From positions 1 to 11,252 of the forward strand of contig CAKZUM010000578.1 of NCBI GenBank assembly GCA_937921525.1: a DNA stretch of 11,252 bases. Reading direction: 5' to 3'. The stretch comes from an uncultured Saprospiraceae bacterium. Its GTDB lineage: Bacteria; Bacteroidota; Bacteroidia; Chitinophagales; Saprospiraceae. A program made the translations under genes and the position numbers. The notes under the pieces were generated by a model, which was not told the origin of the DNA, made no database searches, and saw only the letters and a program-made list of their open reading frames with translations. Shown here piece after piece: positions 1-6,213 of this stretch (positions within the stretch are counted from its first letter, which is position 1; every line of letters starts with the position of its first letter).

Positions 1-31
1 TTTCCCTTTTGCTCATGTTGAAAAGCCTCGT

Positions 32-46
32 CGATGCTAGGCATCG
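32..46. other. Short perfect hairpin beyond the end of the CotH-like gene
   Basis: CGATGC and GCATCG (6-bp perfect arms) flank a TAG loop. On the minus strand it lies about 80 bases past the stop of the CotH-like gene, and a short T run follows after a few bases (complement of 21-24). It could be the terminator of that gene, but the T tract is short and not directly attached. It could equally be one more small intergenic repeat. Nothing else is recognisable in bases 1-124. Confidence 0.25.
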
Positions 47-124
47 CCTACGTTTTTCGCCTTGCATAAAGAAAAAATAACGGCGCATAAAAACGACATT
101 TATTAATGAACCATTCCTATGCCG

Positions 125-1219
125 CTAATATTGTTCTTTCATCGGCCCCATATCATGAACAAATACTTTTTTTATTTGAGCAGGACGATCTAAAATGCGA
201 TAAAAAGATTGTAGATAACGGATCATCACCTTTCGCTCTCGTTTGGATAAATAAGAGAAGTCATTAATTAATTCGATAAAGTTGTTTTTCTTTTCTTTAA
301 ATAATTCAAAAATAGGTATTAACTCTTCCATATTTTTATTATGTCCTAGAAAGTAGCGGTCCGTTATTTTTATCTGATTAAAGTGTGAAAAAGGCTTCGC
401 ATAAGAAGGTTTAACCATCCCAGTATAATCAAAATCATAAGGAATAGGAATAATAGTACTATCTCGCAACTGGATCACTTCAGCATTTTTACAGGTTTCA
501 ATCAACCAATCTACATTGCCGATCATAAATTGAAAAACTTGGAATAGAGTGTAATCTTCTGGCGACAGCATTTTAACAGGTAAGCAGCGCATATCATTTT
601 TATGAGCATCTAGTCGTTTAATTATTTCTTCTCGATGTTCTATAAGAAAACCTGTCGTATGAATATCTTCTTTTTCTTGATTCACATCTCGAAGCGTAAA
701 ATCAATTAAATGAACCCTCAGACTTTTATCTGTTAATTCATTATACATTTTATAAATTAAGTATTCCTTATAAATATAATTTTGATAACTTTTATTATTC
801 TTACAAGGATACACTACTTTATATTCGTTTCGTTTTTTTAAGCCTCTCTTTTTCAAGAGTTTTTTAGAGTATTTTATTTTTAAAGGAGGATTGTCACACT
901 TTGCTGCTCTATACACACCTCTAACTTTTACTTCCAAACTATCCGTCCAACTTTCTCCATTTTCAAAAGTAAAAGTCGCATTTGCATCCTTGTAAGCCTT
1001 TAACCGTCTATCACCAAACAAGCTATCTAAGTTGGTGACTATTTCTAATTTAGACATTTTGGATTCTAAAAGATGATCTAAAATACTTTCCTTTTCATGA
1101 TTGACATACATCATGCTATCTGCTTCCGTAGCCACCCCATTTTGCGCAAAAGAAAACTTTGGGGCTTGAAAAACTATTCCGACAAATAATAATATTTTCC
1201 AGACATTACATAGATTCAT
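125..1219 (-). CDS. Secreted protein with CotH / kinase-like features
   Basis: This is a 364-residue protein of unproven function. The start is placed at the ATG at 1219 because residues 1-25 then form a clear signal peptide: a short polar start, a hydrophobic core (ILLFVGIVF), then a cleavage-like SFAQ. A longer frame starting at 1336 would bury this signal and overlap coxF by 44 bases. The mature part has VKVRGVYR (about 97-104), YKVVYPCK (133-140, a possible ATP-binding lysine), GNVDW (234-238) and PIPYDFDYTG (258-267). This N-x-D then DFD arrangement resembles the catalytic and metal-binding loops of CotH-type (spore-coat H) atypical protein kinases. The kinase link is inferred from motif order only. 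It lies 73 bases after coxF and may be read through from it. A role in CO oxidation is not apparent. Confidence 0.6.
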   Translation of the reverse strand: MNLCNVWKILLFVGIVFQAPKFSFAQNGVATEADSMMYVNHEKESILDHLLESKMSKLEIVTNLDSLFGDRRLKAYKDANATFTFENGESWTDSLEVKVRGVYRAAKCDNPPLKIKYSKKLLKKRGLKKRNEYKVVYPCKNNKSYQNYIYKEYLIYKMYNELTDKSLRVHLIDFTLRDVNQEKEDIHTTGFLIEHREEIIKRLDAHKNDMRCLPVKMLSPEDYTLFQVFQFMIGNVDWLIETCKNAEVIQLRDSTIIPIPYDFDYTGMVKPSYAKPFSHFNQIKITDRYFLGHNKNMEELIPIFELFKEKKNNFIELINDFSYLSKRERKVMIRYLQSFYRILDRPAQIKKVFVHDMGPMKEQY

Positions 1220-1292
1220 ATTTGTTGTTGCTGTTCTTGTTGTTAGGCTAATCAATCTTTCCGTTATATAAATAAATCTATCTTGAAGATTT

Positions 1293-2276
1293 TCACATAT
1301 TCTCTGTTTCCATATATTTTTCTGGAGCTTTCTCAAAGCTCACTTTACAACCATCACAACAGAAATAAACTTTTTCTTTTTTATATTCTAACACATGTTT
1401 AGCCGTACTTTTTTGAACAGGAATTTGACAGACTGGATTGATATAAAAATCTTCATTGTCTATAGTAAGCGGTTCTTCTTTTTTCGTTTCAGGTTCTTTA
1501 GGAATGCTTCTGAAGTCTTGAATAATTTGAGCTAAAATACTAATCGCTACTTCTTCTGGCAATTTAGCACCAAGATCTAAACCCGCAGGAGTTTTAATAG
1601 TTTTTAGTTGATCGAAATTTACGCCCTTCCCTCTCAATTCTCTAAAAATAGCATTCGCTTTTTTTCGACTCGCTACAAAAGACAAATAAGAAGCATTCAA
1701 TTCAAGGGCTTTGAAAAGAGCCTCTGTATCTCCCTCCCCTTGTGTACATACAACGATATAAGCATTTTTACCAAAGGAATGATTGTTTAATTCTTTTATA
1801 TCAATTAAGTGATCTGCATCAGGAAATAAATTTTTATCTACATTATTTGAAATGGCACTCACCTCATAATCCATTGCTTTGGCAATTTTGGATAATGCCA
1901 TCCCAATATGAGAAACGCCGAAGATAAGGAGATGTGGTTTGGGCAATACAGGCTCTATATAGACATCCACTTCGCCACCGCTTTGACAGGTCATAGTATA
2001 TGTTTTGATGTGATCGGGCAAATTGTTGTTTGCAGAAGGAGTAATAGAAATCGTTCTTGGCTTCCCTTCTTTCAAAGATAAAAGTGCCTCTTTTAAAACA
2101 ATCCCTCTGGTACAACCTCCACCTATCCAACCATGAATATGCCCTTCCTTTGTAATGATTGCTTTATCTCCTGGCTTACCCGAAGAAGGAATCAAACGTC
2201 TAATAATAAAAGCCATCGCATAGGCTTCATTATTTTCGTTAAGTAACTTTGCTTTTTCTATAAAAGAATTATGCAT
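1293..2276 (-). CDS. coxF: CoxF-like XdhC-family maturation protein with C-terminal YHS domain
   Basis: This is a maturation factor for the molybdenum hydroxylase encoded upstream. Residues 1-110 form the XdhC N-terminal domain, with SSGKPGDKAI (31-40) and the conserved IGGGC (51-55). Residues 113-250 form the XdhC Rossmann domain, starting LLIFGVSHIG (116-125) and ending in the family signature GAKLPEEVAISILAQI. A charged Lys/Glu linker (about 258-273) leads to a YHS domain (275-323) with NPVC (Cys283), VYFCCDGC (Cys306, Cys307, Cys310) and the typical FEKAPEKYM ending. In Oligotropha carboxidovorans, CoxF is reported to act in finishing the CuSMo centre. YHS domains are cysteine-containing and occur in metal-handling proteins such as copper ATPases. 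The fusion therefore suggests, as an inference, that this protein carries the copper. The ATG overlaps the coxE stop by 8 bases, so translation is probably coupled. Confidence 0.88.
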   Translation of the reverse strand: MHNSFIEKAKLLNENNEAYAMAFIIRRLIPSSGKPGDKAIITKEGHIHGWIGGGCTRGIVLKEALLSLKEGKPRTISITPSANNNLPDHIKTYTMTCQSGGEVDVYIEPVLPKPHLLIFGVSHIGMALSKIAKAMDYEVSAISNNVDKNLFPDADHLIDIKELNNHSFGKNAYIVVCTQGEGDTEALFKALELNASYLSFVASRKKANAIFRELRGKGVNFDQLKTIKTPAGLDLGAKLPEEVAISILAQIIQDFRSIPKEPETKKEEPLTIDNEDFYINPVCQIPVQKSTAKHVLEYKKEKVYFCCDGCKVSFEKAPEKYMETENM

Positions 2277-3405
2277 CTTGTAATAACTTTTCTAGGGTTA
2301 GTAGGCTTTCAAAATTGTGTGCAGAACCAAAATGATTTAAAGAAGGTAGTGCTGCTTTCATTCCCATTTGAATAGGTTCATACCCCTGCATCCCTTTTAA
2401 AGGATTGAGCCATATCAATTTTTTGGAACGCATTTTAATTTGCTGCATAGCAGTCTCCAATACTTCTGGTTCTCCTGTATCTAATCCATCGCTCAACACA
2501 ATGGTCATCGTTTTCCCATTGAGGTATCGCTTGGCATAATTATCATTAAAATCTTTTAGACAGGTTCCAATTTTTGTACCGCCAGACCAATGTCTCGCAT
2601 TTTGGGAAACCATTGCTAAAGCAATCGCCATATTTTTGTCAGAAATATAATCGGTAATGCGCATTAGCTGTGTGCTAAAGGTAAACACTTCTATCTGTTT
2701 GAAGTTCGACCGAAGCGCCCACAAAAATTTTAAAAGATAAAAAGAATATTTATCCATCGAGCCACTGACGTCCAATAAGACCATCAAACGATATTTATCT
2801 CGTTTCTTATTTTTCTTGGCTAACTTTAAAATATTCCCTCCATTCTGAATATTAGTTCGAATAGAATTGGCAATATCAATCTGACCTTTAGTAGATTTTT
2901 TCTTGCGCCGTTTAAGGCGTTGGCTCATTTCTTTAACGAGCTTCTCGGATAACTCATCTAATAAAGAAGATTGATATTTGGTGAGGTAGGCAAAGTCTGT
3001 TCGCTTGAGTGTTTCTTTTGTATTAGCACCTGTTGTTGTTTTGGCTTCTTCCCCTTCTTCACTGCTACCAGTATCTCCTGTGCCAAGCATCACCGCAGAG
3101 CTAGAACTGGACAGCACACTCTTCTGATTTTTGTTCGTCCGCTTATCTTGAATAATAGTTCCTTTCTGTTTCCAAAATTGCGTATATAATTTTTTGAAAA
3201 CTGCCCGCTCTTCCTCTTCATGACAAAACAAACTCGTAAGGGCATACTCAAAAAGTGCTTTATCTGGCCATAAGCCAAATAAAGCACTTTCAACGGTATC
3301 TTTTGTACATTGAATACCAGTGGGGAAACCACGTCTTCTTGCTTCTTGAGCGAAACCTATAAAGGCTTCGGAGAAACTAGAAAATTGGGTGTAGTGTTGA
3401 CTCAT
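2269..3405 (-). CDS. coxE: CoxE-like von Willebrand factor A protein
   Basis: This is a 378-residue VWA protein that partners the MoxR ATPase in maturing CO dehydrogenase. Residues 1-80 form a helical N-terminal region. Residues 96-135 are a low-complexity Ser/Gly/Thr/Glu stretch and probably a disordered linker. Residues 160-172 are very basic (RLKRRKKK). The VWA domain starts near residue 205 and has an intact metal-ion-dependent adhesion site: DVSGS (212-216), Thr277 in GGTKIG, and Asp306 in SDGLDTG. No signal peptide or membrane segment is seen, so it should be cytoplasmic. The MoxR-VWA pairing is a known chaperone-like system, and in O. carboxidovorans CoxD and CoxE are needed for the active-site cluster. 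coxF follows with an 8-base overlap. A 60-codon gene and a palindromic spacer separate it from coxD. Confidence 0.9.
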   Translation of the reverse strand: MSQHYTQFSSFSEAFIGFAQEARRRGFPTGIQCTKDTVESALFGLWPDKALFEYALTSLFCHEEEERAVFKKLYTQFWKQKGTIIQDKRTNKNQKSVLSSSSSAVMLGTGDTGSSEEGEEAKTTTGANTKETLKRTDFAYLTKYQSSLLDELSEKLVKEMSQRLKRRKKKSTKGQIDIANSIRTNIQNGGNILKLAKKNKKRDKYRLMVLLDVSGSMDKYSFYLLKFLWALRSNFKQIEVFTFSTQLMRITDYISDKNMAIALAMVSQNARHWSGGTKIGTCLKDFNDNYAKRYLNGKTMTIVLSDGLDTGEPEVLETAMQQIKMRSKKLIWLNPLKGMQGYEPIQMGMKAALPSLNHFGSAHNFESLLTLEKLLQDA

Positions 3406-3438
3406 TCAAACTGATGCTGATTTAAGTTTTTAGTTGAA

Positions 3439-3446
3439 CAAAAATA
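3439..3446 (-). promoter_or_regulatory. Possible -7 element ahead of coxE
   Basis: Read on the minus strand this is TATTTTTG, which fits the Bacteroidota -7 consensus TAnnTTTG and lies 33 bases before the coxE ATG. The expected -33 TTG is absent at the right distance (GGTTTAA lies there, inside the palindrome arm), so this is a weak call. If real, it would give coxE-coxF a start of their own. Confidence 0.2.
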
Positions 3447-3465
3447 AAGGACATAATAGATTTTT

Positions 3466-3548
3466 TTTAAACCACATAGGTACATAGGTCACATAGGTCA
3501 CATAGAGAATAGCACACTATCTGTCCTATGTATCTAATATGGTTTAAA
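3466..3548. repeat. Word-repeat palindrome, 'acataggtc' type
   Basis: This is an imperfect palindrome in the spacer between the 60-residue gene and coxE. The outer arms TTTAAACC (3466-3473) and GGTTTAAA (3541-3548) are perfect complements. Inside, the left arm iterates a 9-base word (acataggtc, about four imperfect times). The right arm carries its complement once well preserved (cctatgtatc, 3525-3534). With one gap, about 31 bases of each arm can pair. It begins 13 bases after the stop of the 60-residue gene. Read as RNA it would form one long imperfect hairpin. No T run follows, so it is not a standard terminator. Confidence 0.75.
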
Positions 3549-3561
3549 TTCGGCCTATTCG

Positions 3562-3744
3562 TTAATCGTTTTTCGCAGCTTCTCTCTCTTTAGCCATGTC
3601 CGCTATTCGTTTTCTTGCTGCTGCAATATCATCTATTTTCTTTACTCGGTCCCCTGGTAGGTTAACCGATTTATAATGTGCTCTGCTTTTTGCACCTTCC
3701 TCTAATCTGATTTTATCTAGATCTTCATATTCTTTTAATGACAT
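3562..3744 (-). CDS. Small charged protein of unknown function between coxD and coxE
   Basis: This is a 60-residue, highly charged protein that I do not recognise. It contains LKEYEDLDKIRLEEGAK (3-19), a central YKSVNLPGDRVKK (24-36), and a Lys/Arg/Glu/Ala-rich C-terminal helix (about 37-58) that could be a short coiled coil. It has no cysteines, no signal peptide and no membrane segment. It is co-oriented with the cox genes and occupies its own slot between two palindromic spacers. No competing frame is better there. The A/T-rich leader (AACATTAAGTT before the ATG) looks like those of its neighbours. Its position between the ATPase and its VWA partner suggests, but does not show, a role in maturation. 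It could be a non-functional frame. Confidence 0.6.
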   Translation of the reverse strand: MSLKEYEDLDKIRLEEGAKSRAHYKSVNLPGDRVKKIDDIAAARKRIADMAKEREAAKND

Positions 3745-3766
3745 AACTTAATGTTTTTAATGTTTT

Positions 3767-3943
3767 AAGAGGTCAGAAGTCAGACCGTTCTAGTTAGCTT
3801 ACGCTAACGGAACTGTCAGATGTCAGACCAGCCCGACTGCCATCAGGCGGGCGGGTTTATGATGTAGACCACATAACGTAGTCAAAGTCATAAGTCTGAC
3901 TTCTGACAGAAAATGGATTTTTAGGTCTGACCTCTGACTTCTT
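3767..3943. repeat. Nested multi-branch palindrome, 'gtcagaagtcagacc' type
   Basis: This 177-base structure fills the spacer between coxD and the 60-residue gene. The outer arms 3767-3786 and 3924-3943 are complementary at 18 of 20 bases. A second pair of the same word family sits inside: 3813-3828 and 3894-3909, 15 of 16 complementary. Between the left arms is a small hairpin, GTTAGC-TTAC-GCTAAC (3793-3808). Inside the inner pair is a GC-rich one, CCCGACTG (3832-3839) against CAGGCGGG (3844-3851), 7 of 8. The fold would be a long interrupted stem with two side hairpins. It starts 20 bases after the coxD stop. No protein or RNA gene family was recognised. Confidence 0.75.
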
Positions 3944-3963
3944 ATAAAAGCAGCTTTGCTGCC

Positions 3964-4815
3964 TTAAGATTTAGTAAAAAATTCTTTCTTAACTGCCCGA
4001 ATATCACTGTTTGATTTCAATAAACAAGAGAGGCTATTGTACATCGCCGCATCATCATTATTGAGTGCTGCAATGCCTCTAGCCCAGTCAATTGTTTCTG
4101 CAATACCCGGGGTTTTATCTAATTTTAATGTGCGTACTTTTTCTACAAACACGGCAATTTGATCCGCCAACTTTGCTTCAATATTGGGAAGATGTTTTTT
4201 GATAATCAGCATCTCTTTTTCAGGAGAAGGATAATCTACCCAATGATACAAACATCTACGCTTTAGTGCATCCCCTAATTCTCTGGTTCTATTAGAAGTC
4301 AACACAACGATAGGTTTGTGCTTCGCTGAAATAGTTCCTAATTCTGGAATACTTATTTGAAAGTCAGATAATAATTCTAATAAGAAAGCTTCAAATTCTT
4401 CGTCTGCTCGATCAATTTCATCTATGAGTAAAATCATTCGCTTGTTATTAGAAATGGCTTTTAGTAAAGGCCTTTTTAAAAGGTAGTCCTCCCCAAAAAT
4501 CATATCTTCTTTTTCTTTATCAGATTTAGTACTACTTTCTGAGATCTTGATCGCTAGTAATTGTTTCTGATAATTCCATTCATAGATAGCATTATTAACA
4601 TCCAGACCTTCATAGCATTGCAATCGTACGATTTCATACCCAAGCATATCTGCTAAGATGTAGGCCACTTTCGTTTTTCCAACACCTGGATTACCTTCTA
4701 ATAAAAGTGGCTTTTCTAATTTTTGCATTAGAAAAAGTACTGTTGCTAATTCTTCGTCAATGACGTATCCTAAGTTATCTATTATAGGAATTAAATCTCT
4801 AGGATTGTCTACCAC
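3964..4815 (-). CDS. coxD: CoxD-like MoxR-family AAA+ ATPase
   Basis: This 283-residue AAA+ ATPase drives assembly of the CO dehydrogenase active site. Walker A is GNPGVGKT (41-48), Walker B is LLIDEID (129-135), sensor 1 is TSN (173-175), and paired arginines at 186-187 are candidates for the arginine finger. The length and motif spacing fit the MoxR branch. In O. carboxidovorans CoxD is a membrane-associated ATPase needed for the sulfur and copper of the CuSMo cluster. It works with a VWA protein, encoded here by coxE two genes on. The start is GTG (4813-4815). No in-frame ATG lies just upstream (the nearby ATG at 4830 is out of frame and followed at once by TAG), and the leader is A/T-rich. 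Palindromic spacers lie on both sides. Confidence 0.92.
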   Translation of the reverse strand: MVDNPRDLIPIIDNLGYVIDEELATVLFLMQKLEKPLLLEGNPGVGKTKVAYILADMLGYEIVRLQCYEGLDVNNAIYEWNYQKQLLAIKISESSTKSDKEKEDMIFGEDYLLKRPLLKAISNNKRMILLIDEIDRADEEFEAFLLELLSDFQISIPELGTISAKHKPIVVLTSNRTRELGDALKRRCLYHWVDYPSPEKEMLIIKKHLPNIEAKLADQIAVFVEKVRTLKLDKTPGIAETIDWARGIAALNNDDAAMYNSLSCLLKSNSDIRAVKKEFFTKS

Positions 4816-4845
4816 TATTAAATATTTCTTCTCTACATGACTATG

Positions 4846-4969
4846 TTTAGAATAGAGAGCAGAGAAGCGAGAGCAGAGACAGAGTTCGTTTACATATAAC
4901 GAAATCTTATCGAATTTTAAACAAATTTCGTCTCTATTCTCTGCTCTCTATTCTCTGTTCTAAACAGAG
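4846..4969. repeat. AGAGAG-arm palindromic element, copy 1
   Basis: This palindrome fills the coxG-coxD spacer. TAGAGAGCAGAGAA (4853-4866) is perfectly complementary to 4937-4950. TTTAGAA at 4846 is matched by TTCTAAA at 4958-4964, offset by one extra word in the right arm. Between the arms lies a core, AACGAAATCTTATCG (4898-4912), preceded by TTTACATAT. An internal CGAAAT (4900-4905) can pair with ATTTCG (4925-4930). The 15-base core recurs exactly, inverted, at 5791-5805. This is the most complete of three copies in the window. It begins 13 bases after the coxG stop in the direction of transcription. Confidence 0.78.
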
Positions 4970-4982
4970 TCAAATAGGGAAA

Positions 4983-5711
4983 TTATTTTTTACCTCTGAA
5001 AAAATCAAGAATGCTTCCAAAGATACTTTTAATAACTGTACCAATTAAGGAAGTCCCATCAAAAGAATTATCAGCGGGTGGAGCTGTCGCTTTTTTGACT
5101 TCTGCCACTGCTTCTTTTGAATGTGTTTTAACGGATTCTACAGCATTTCCAGCAGTTCCTGCTACTTTATCAACCACTGATTGCCCTGCTGCAGTTGCGG
5201 TAGCCGCTACCGAACTACTTGCTGCACTTGTTGCAGGAGCTGCGGCTGCCACAGGAGCTTGTGCTTCTAATTGGTTAGAAAAATTCTTGACAAACTGATT
5301 CAATAATTGATCGGAGACATCATTGATTAATCTAGATCCAAATTGCGCTAGCTTACCAATGATGGTGATATCCATGCTAAAATTCACCTGTGTTTTACCA
5401 CCTTCTTCTTTCAGGATACCGTTCATAATCATATCAGCGGAGCCTTTCCCCTTACTATCTAGACCACGTCCTTTCAACACCATTTTACGATTGGCTTCGT
5501 CTAGTTCAATTATTTCTATATCTCCAGCATAAGCTGCTTTGATTGGACCGAATTTAGTAACCACCTGGCCTTTATAATTTCTATCATCCAATTTCTCTGT
5601 AATACTCGCCCCAGGAACACAGCCAACAATTTCTTCAGGATTGGCAAGACTTTTCCACACCACATCAATTGGTTGAGCTATTTCAAAATCTTTTGTTATT
5701 TTAGTATTCAT
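4983..5711 (-). CDS. coxG: CoxG, SRPBCC-family CO dehydrogenase accessory protein
   Basis: This protein links cytoplasmic CO dehydrogenase to the membrane and the quinone pool. Residues 1-148 form the CoxG/SRPBCC domain, with hallmarks FEIAQPIDVVWKSLANPEEI (9-28), GCVPGA (30-35), KGQVVTKFGPI (47-57) and GSRLINDVSDQLLNQF (125-140). Residues about 150-215 are a low-complexity Ala/Ser/Thr/Val linker with some Lys and Glu. The last 24 residues contain SLIGTVIKSIFGSILDFF and then basic RGKK, an amphipathic or hydrophobic tail suited to membrane binding. CoxG proteins are known to bind the enzyme to the membrane, and the SRPBCC cavity has been linked to carrying menaquinone. Here the gene sits between coxL and coxD, unlike the coxMSLDEFG order of O. 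carboxidovorans. The start ATG has only an A/T-rich leader. Confidence 0.92.
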   Translation of the reverse strand: MNTKITKDFEIAQPIDVVWKSLANPEEIVGCVPGASITEKLDDRNYKGQVVTKFGPIKAAYAGDIEIIELDEANRKMVLKGRGLDSKGKGSADMIMNGILKEEGGKTQVNFSMDITIIGKLAQFGSRLINDVSDQLLNQFVKNFSNQLEAQAPVAAAAPATSAASSSVAATATAAGQSVVDKVAGTAGNAVESVKTHSKEAVAEVKKATAPPADNSFDGTSLIGTVIKSIFGSILDFFRGKK

Positions 5712-5738
5712 TGAAATGTTTTAATGTTAATAAGTTTT

Positions 5739-5820
5739 CTCTGTGTTTTAGAACAGAGAGTAGAGAGCAGAGATGTATTCATTTAAAAGACGATAAGATT
5801 TCGTTGGATTTTAGTAATTG
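5739..5820. repeat. AGAGAG-arm element, copy 2 (one arm plus core)
   Basis: This copy lies upstream of coxG. It opens with a small hairpin, CTCTGT (5739-5744) against ACAGAG (5753-5758). The arm word follows, AGAGTAGAGAGCAGAGA (5757-5773), and then the core CGATAAGATTTCGTT (5791-5805), the exact reverse complement of the core in copy 1. A second arm of its own is not visible. The 17-base arm is however perfectly complementary to 6195-6211, at the far end of the 502-base coxL-coxG spacer, so the two could pair and enclose the whole spacer. Confidence 0.7.
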
Positions 5821-5835
5821 TTCAGCACTACATTA

Positions 5836-5998
5836 AGAACCCACCCCGACCCTCCCTTAAAAAGGGAGGGAGACATCTACGATTGAAAATTTCGTTTTGG
5901 AAGCGAAATATTTTCATTTCAACGCCTCCCCCTCTTCCTAAGACGAGAGAGGGCTTTTGCCCAGAGGCAGAAAGAGTACAAGCCTCGGGGGGAGTTCT
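5836..5998. repeat. GC-rich palindromic repeat, 'caccccgaccc' type
   Basis: This is a distinct family lying between AGAGAG copies 2 and 3. The outer arms 5836-5853 and 5981-5998 are complementary at 14 of 18 bases. Inside is a perfect 9-bp hairpin, CCCTCCCTT-AAA-AAGGGAGGG (5850-5870). Next is GAAAATTTCG (5885-5894) against CGAAATATTTTC (5904-5915) with a 2-base bulge. Then comes a C-rich stretch, CGCCTCCCCCTCTTCC (5923-5938), partly matched by GAGAGAGGGC (5945-5954). Just past the edge, AGTACAAG (5975-5982) pairs with CTTGTGTACT (6001-6010), again bulged. The 11-base start CACCCCGACCC recurs at 8653-8663. Frames of about 60-85 codons cross it on both strands but do not look like genes. Confidence 0.65.
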
Positions 5999-6062
5999 AA
6001 CTTGTGTACTGAAAGTTACAGTTTTCAAACAAAAAATTTCTCTAACATTACTGCAATATTCT

Positions 6063-6212
6063 CTGATCTAAACAGTCCTAGTAGAGAAGATGTTTTAAGG
6101 AATAGAACAAGAAAGAAGCGAAAGAAGAAATTCATTTCATTTACATACAACGAGACTCCGTCGTGTGAAAACGAAATAAATCTCTACTCTCTATTCTCTG
6201 CTCTCTACTCTA
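6063..6212. repeat. AGAGAG-arm element, copy 3 (one sharp arm, one degenerate)
   Basis: The sharp arm TCTCTGCTCTCTACTCT (6195-6211) ends two bases before the coxL stop codon begins, so the repeat starts essentially at the 3' end of coxL. TTTACATACAACGA (6140-6153) matches copy 1 (4889-4902) at 13 of 14 bases. The rest of the core has diverged (gactccgTCG where copy 1 has aatcttaTCG). The other arm is decayed (ctgatctaaacag, then gtagagaa, 6063-6088). With copy 2 and the GC-rich repeat, it accounts for most of the 502-base gap between coxL and coxG; bases 6011-6062 hold nothing I recognise. Confidence 0.65.
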
Positions 6213-6213
6213 T

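Noticed and set aside
1220..1336. N-terminal extension of the CotH-like protein by 39 residues (start at 1336).
   Set aside because: It would hide the signal peptide and overlap coxF by 44 bases; the extra residues look like read-through of spacer.
3466..3943. Repeats considered as a CRISPR array.
   Set aside because: There are no regular spacers; the repeats are inverted and iterate imperfectly, and no cas gene is present.
3767..3943. Palindrome considered as a rho-independent terminator after coxD.
   Set aside because: There is no T tract at the stem end, and the fold is much longer than a terminator; coxE and coxF lie downstream on the same strand.
4846..6212. AGAGAG elements considered as insertion sequences.
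   Set aside because: There is no transposase frame; at most they are non-autonomous elements, and target-site duplications could not be shown.
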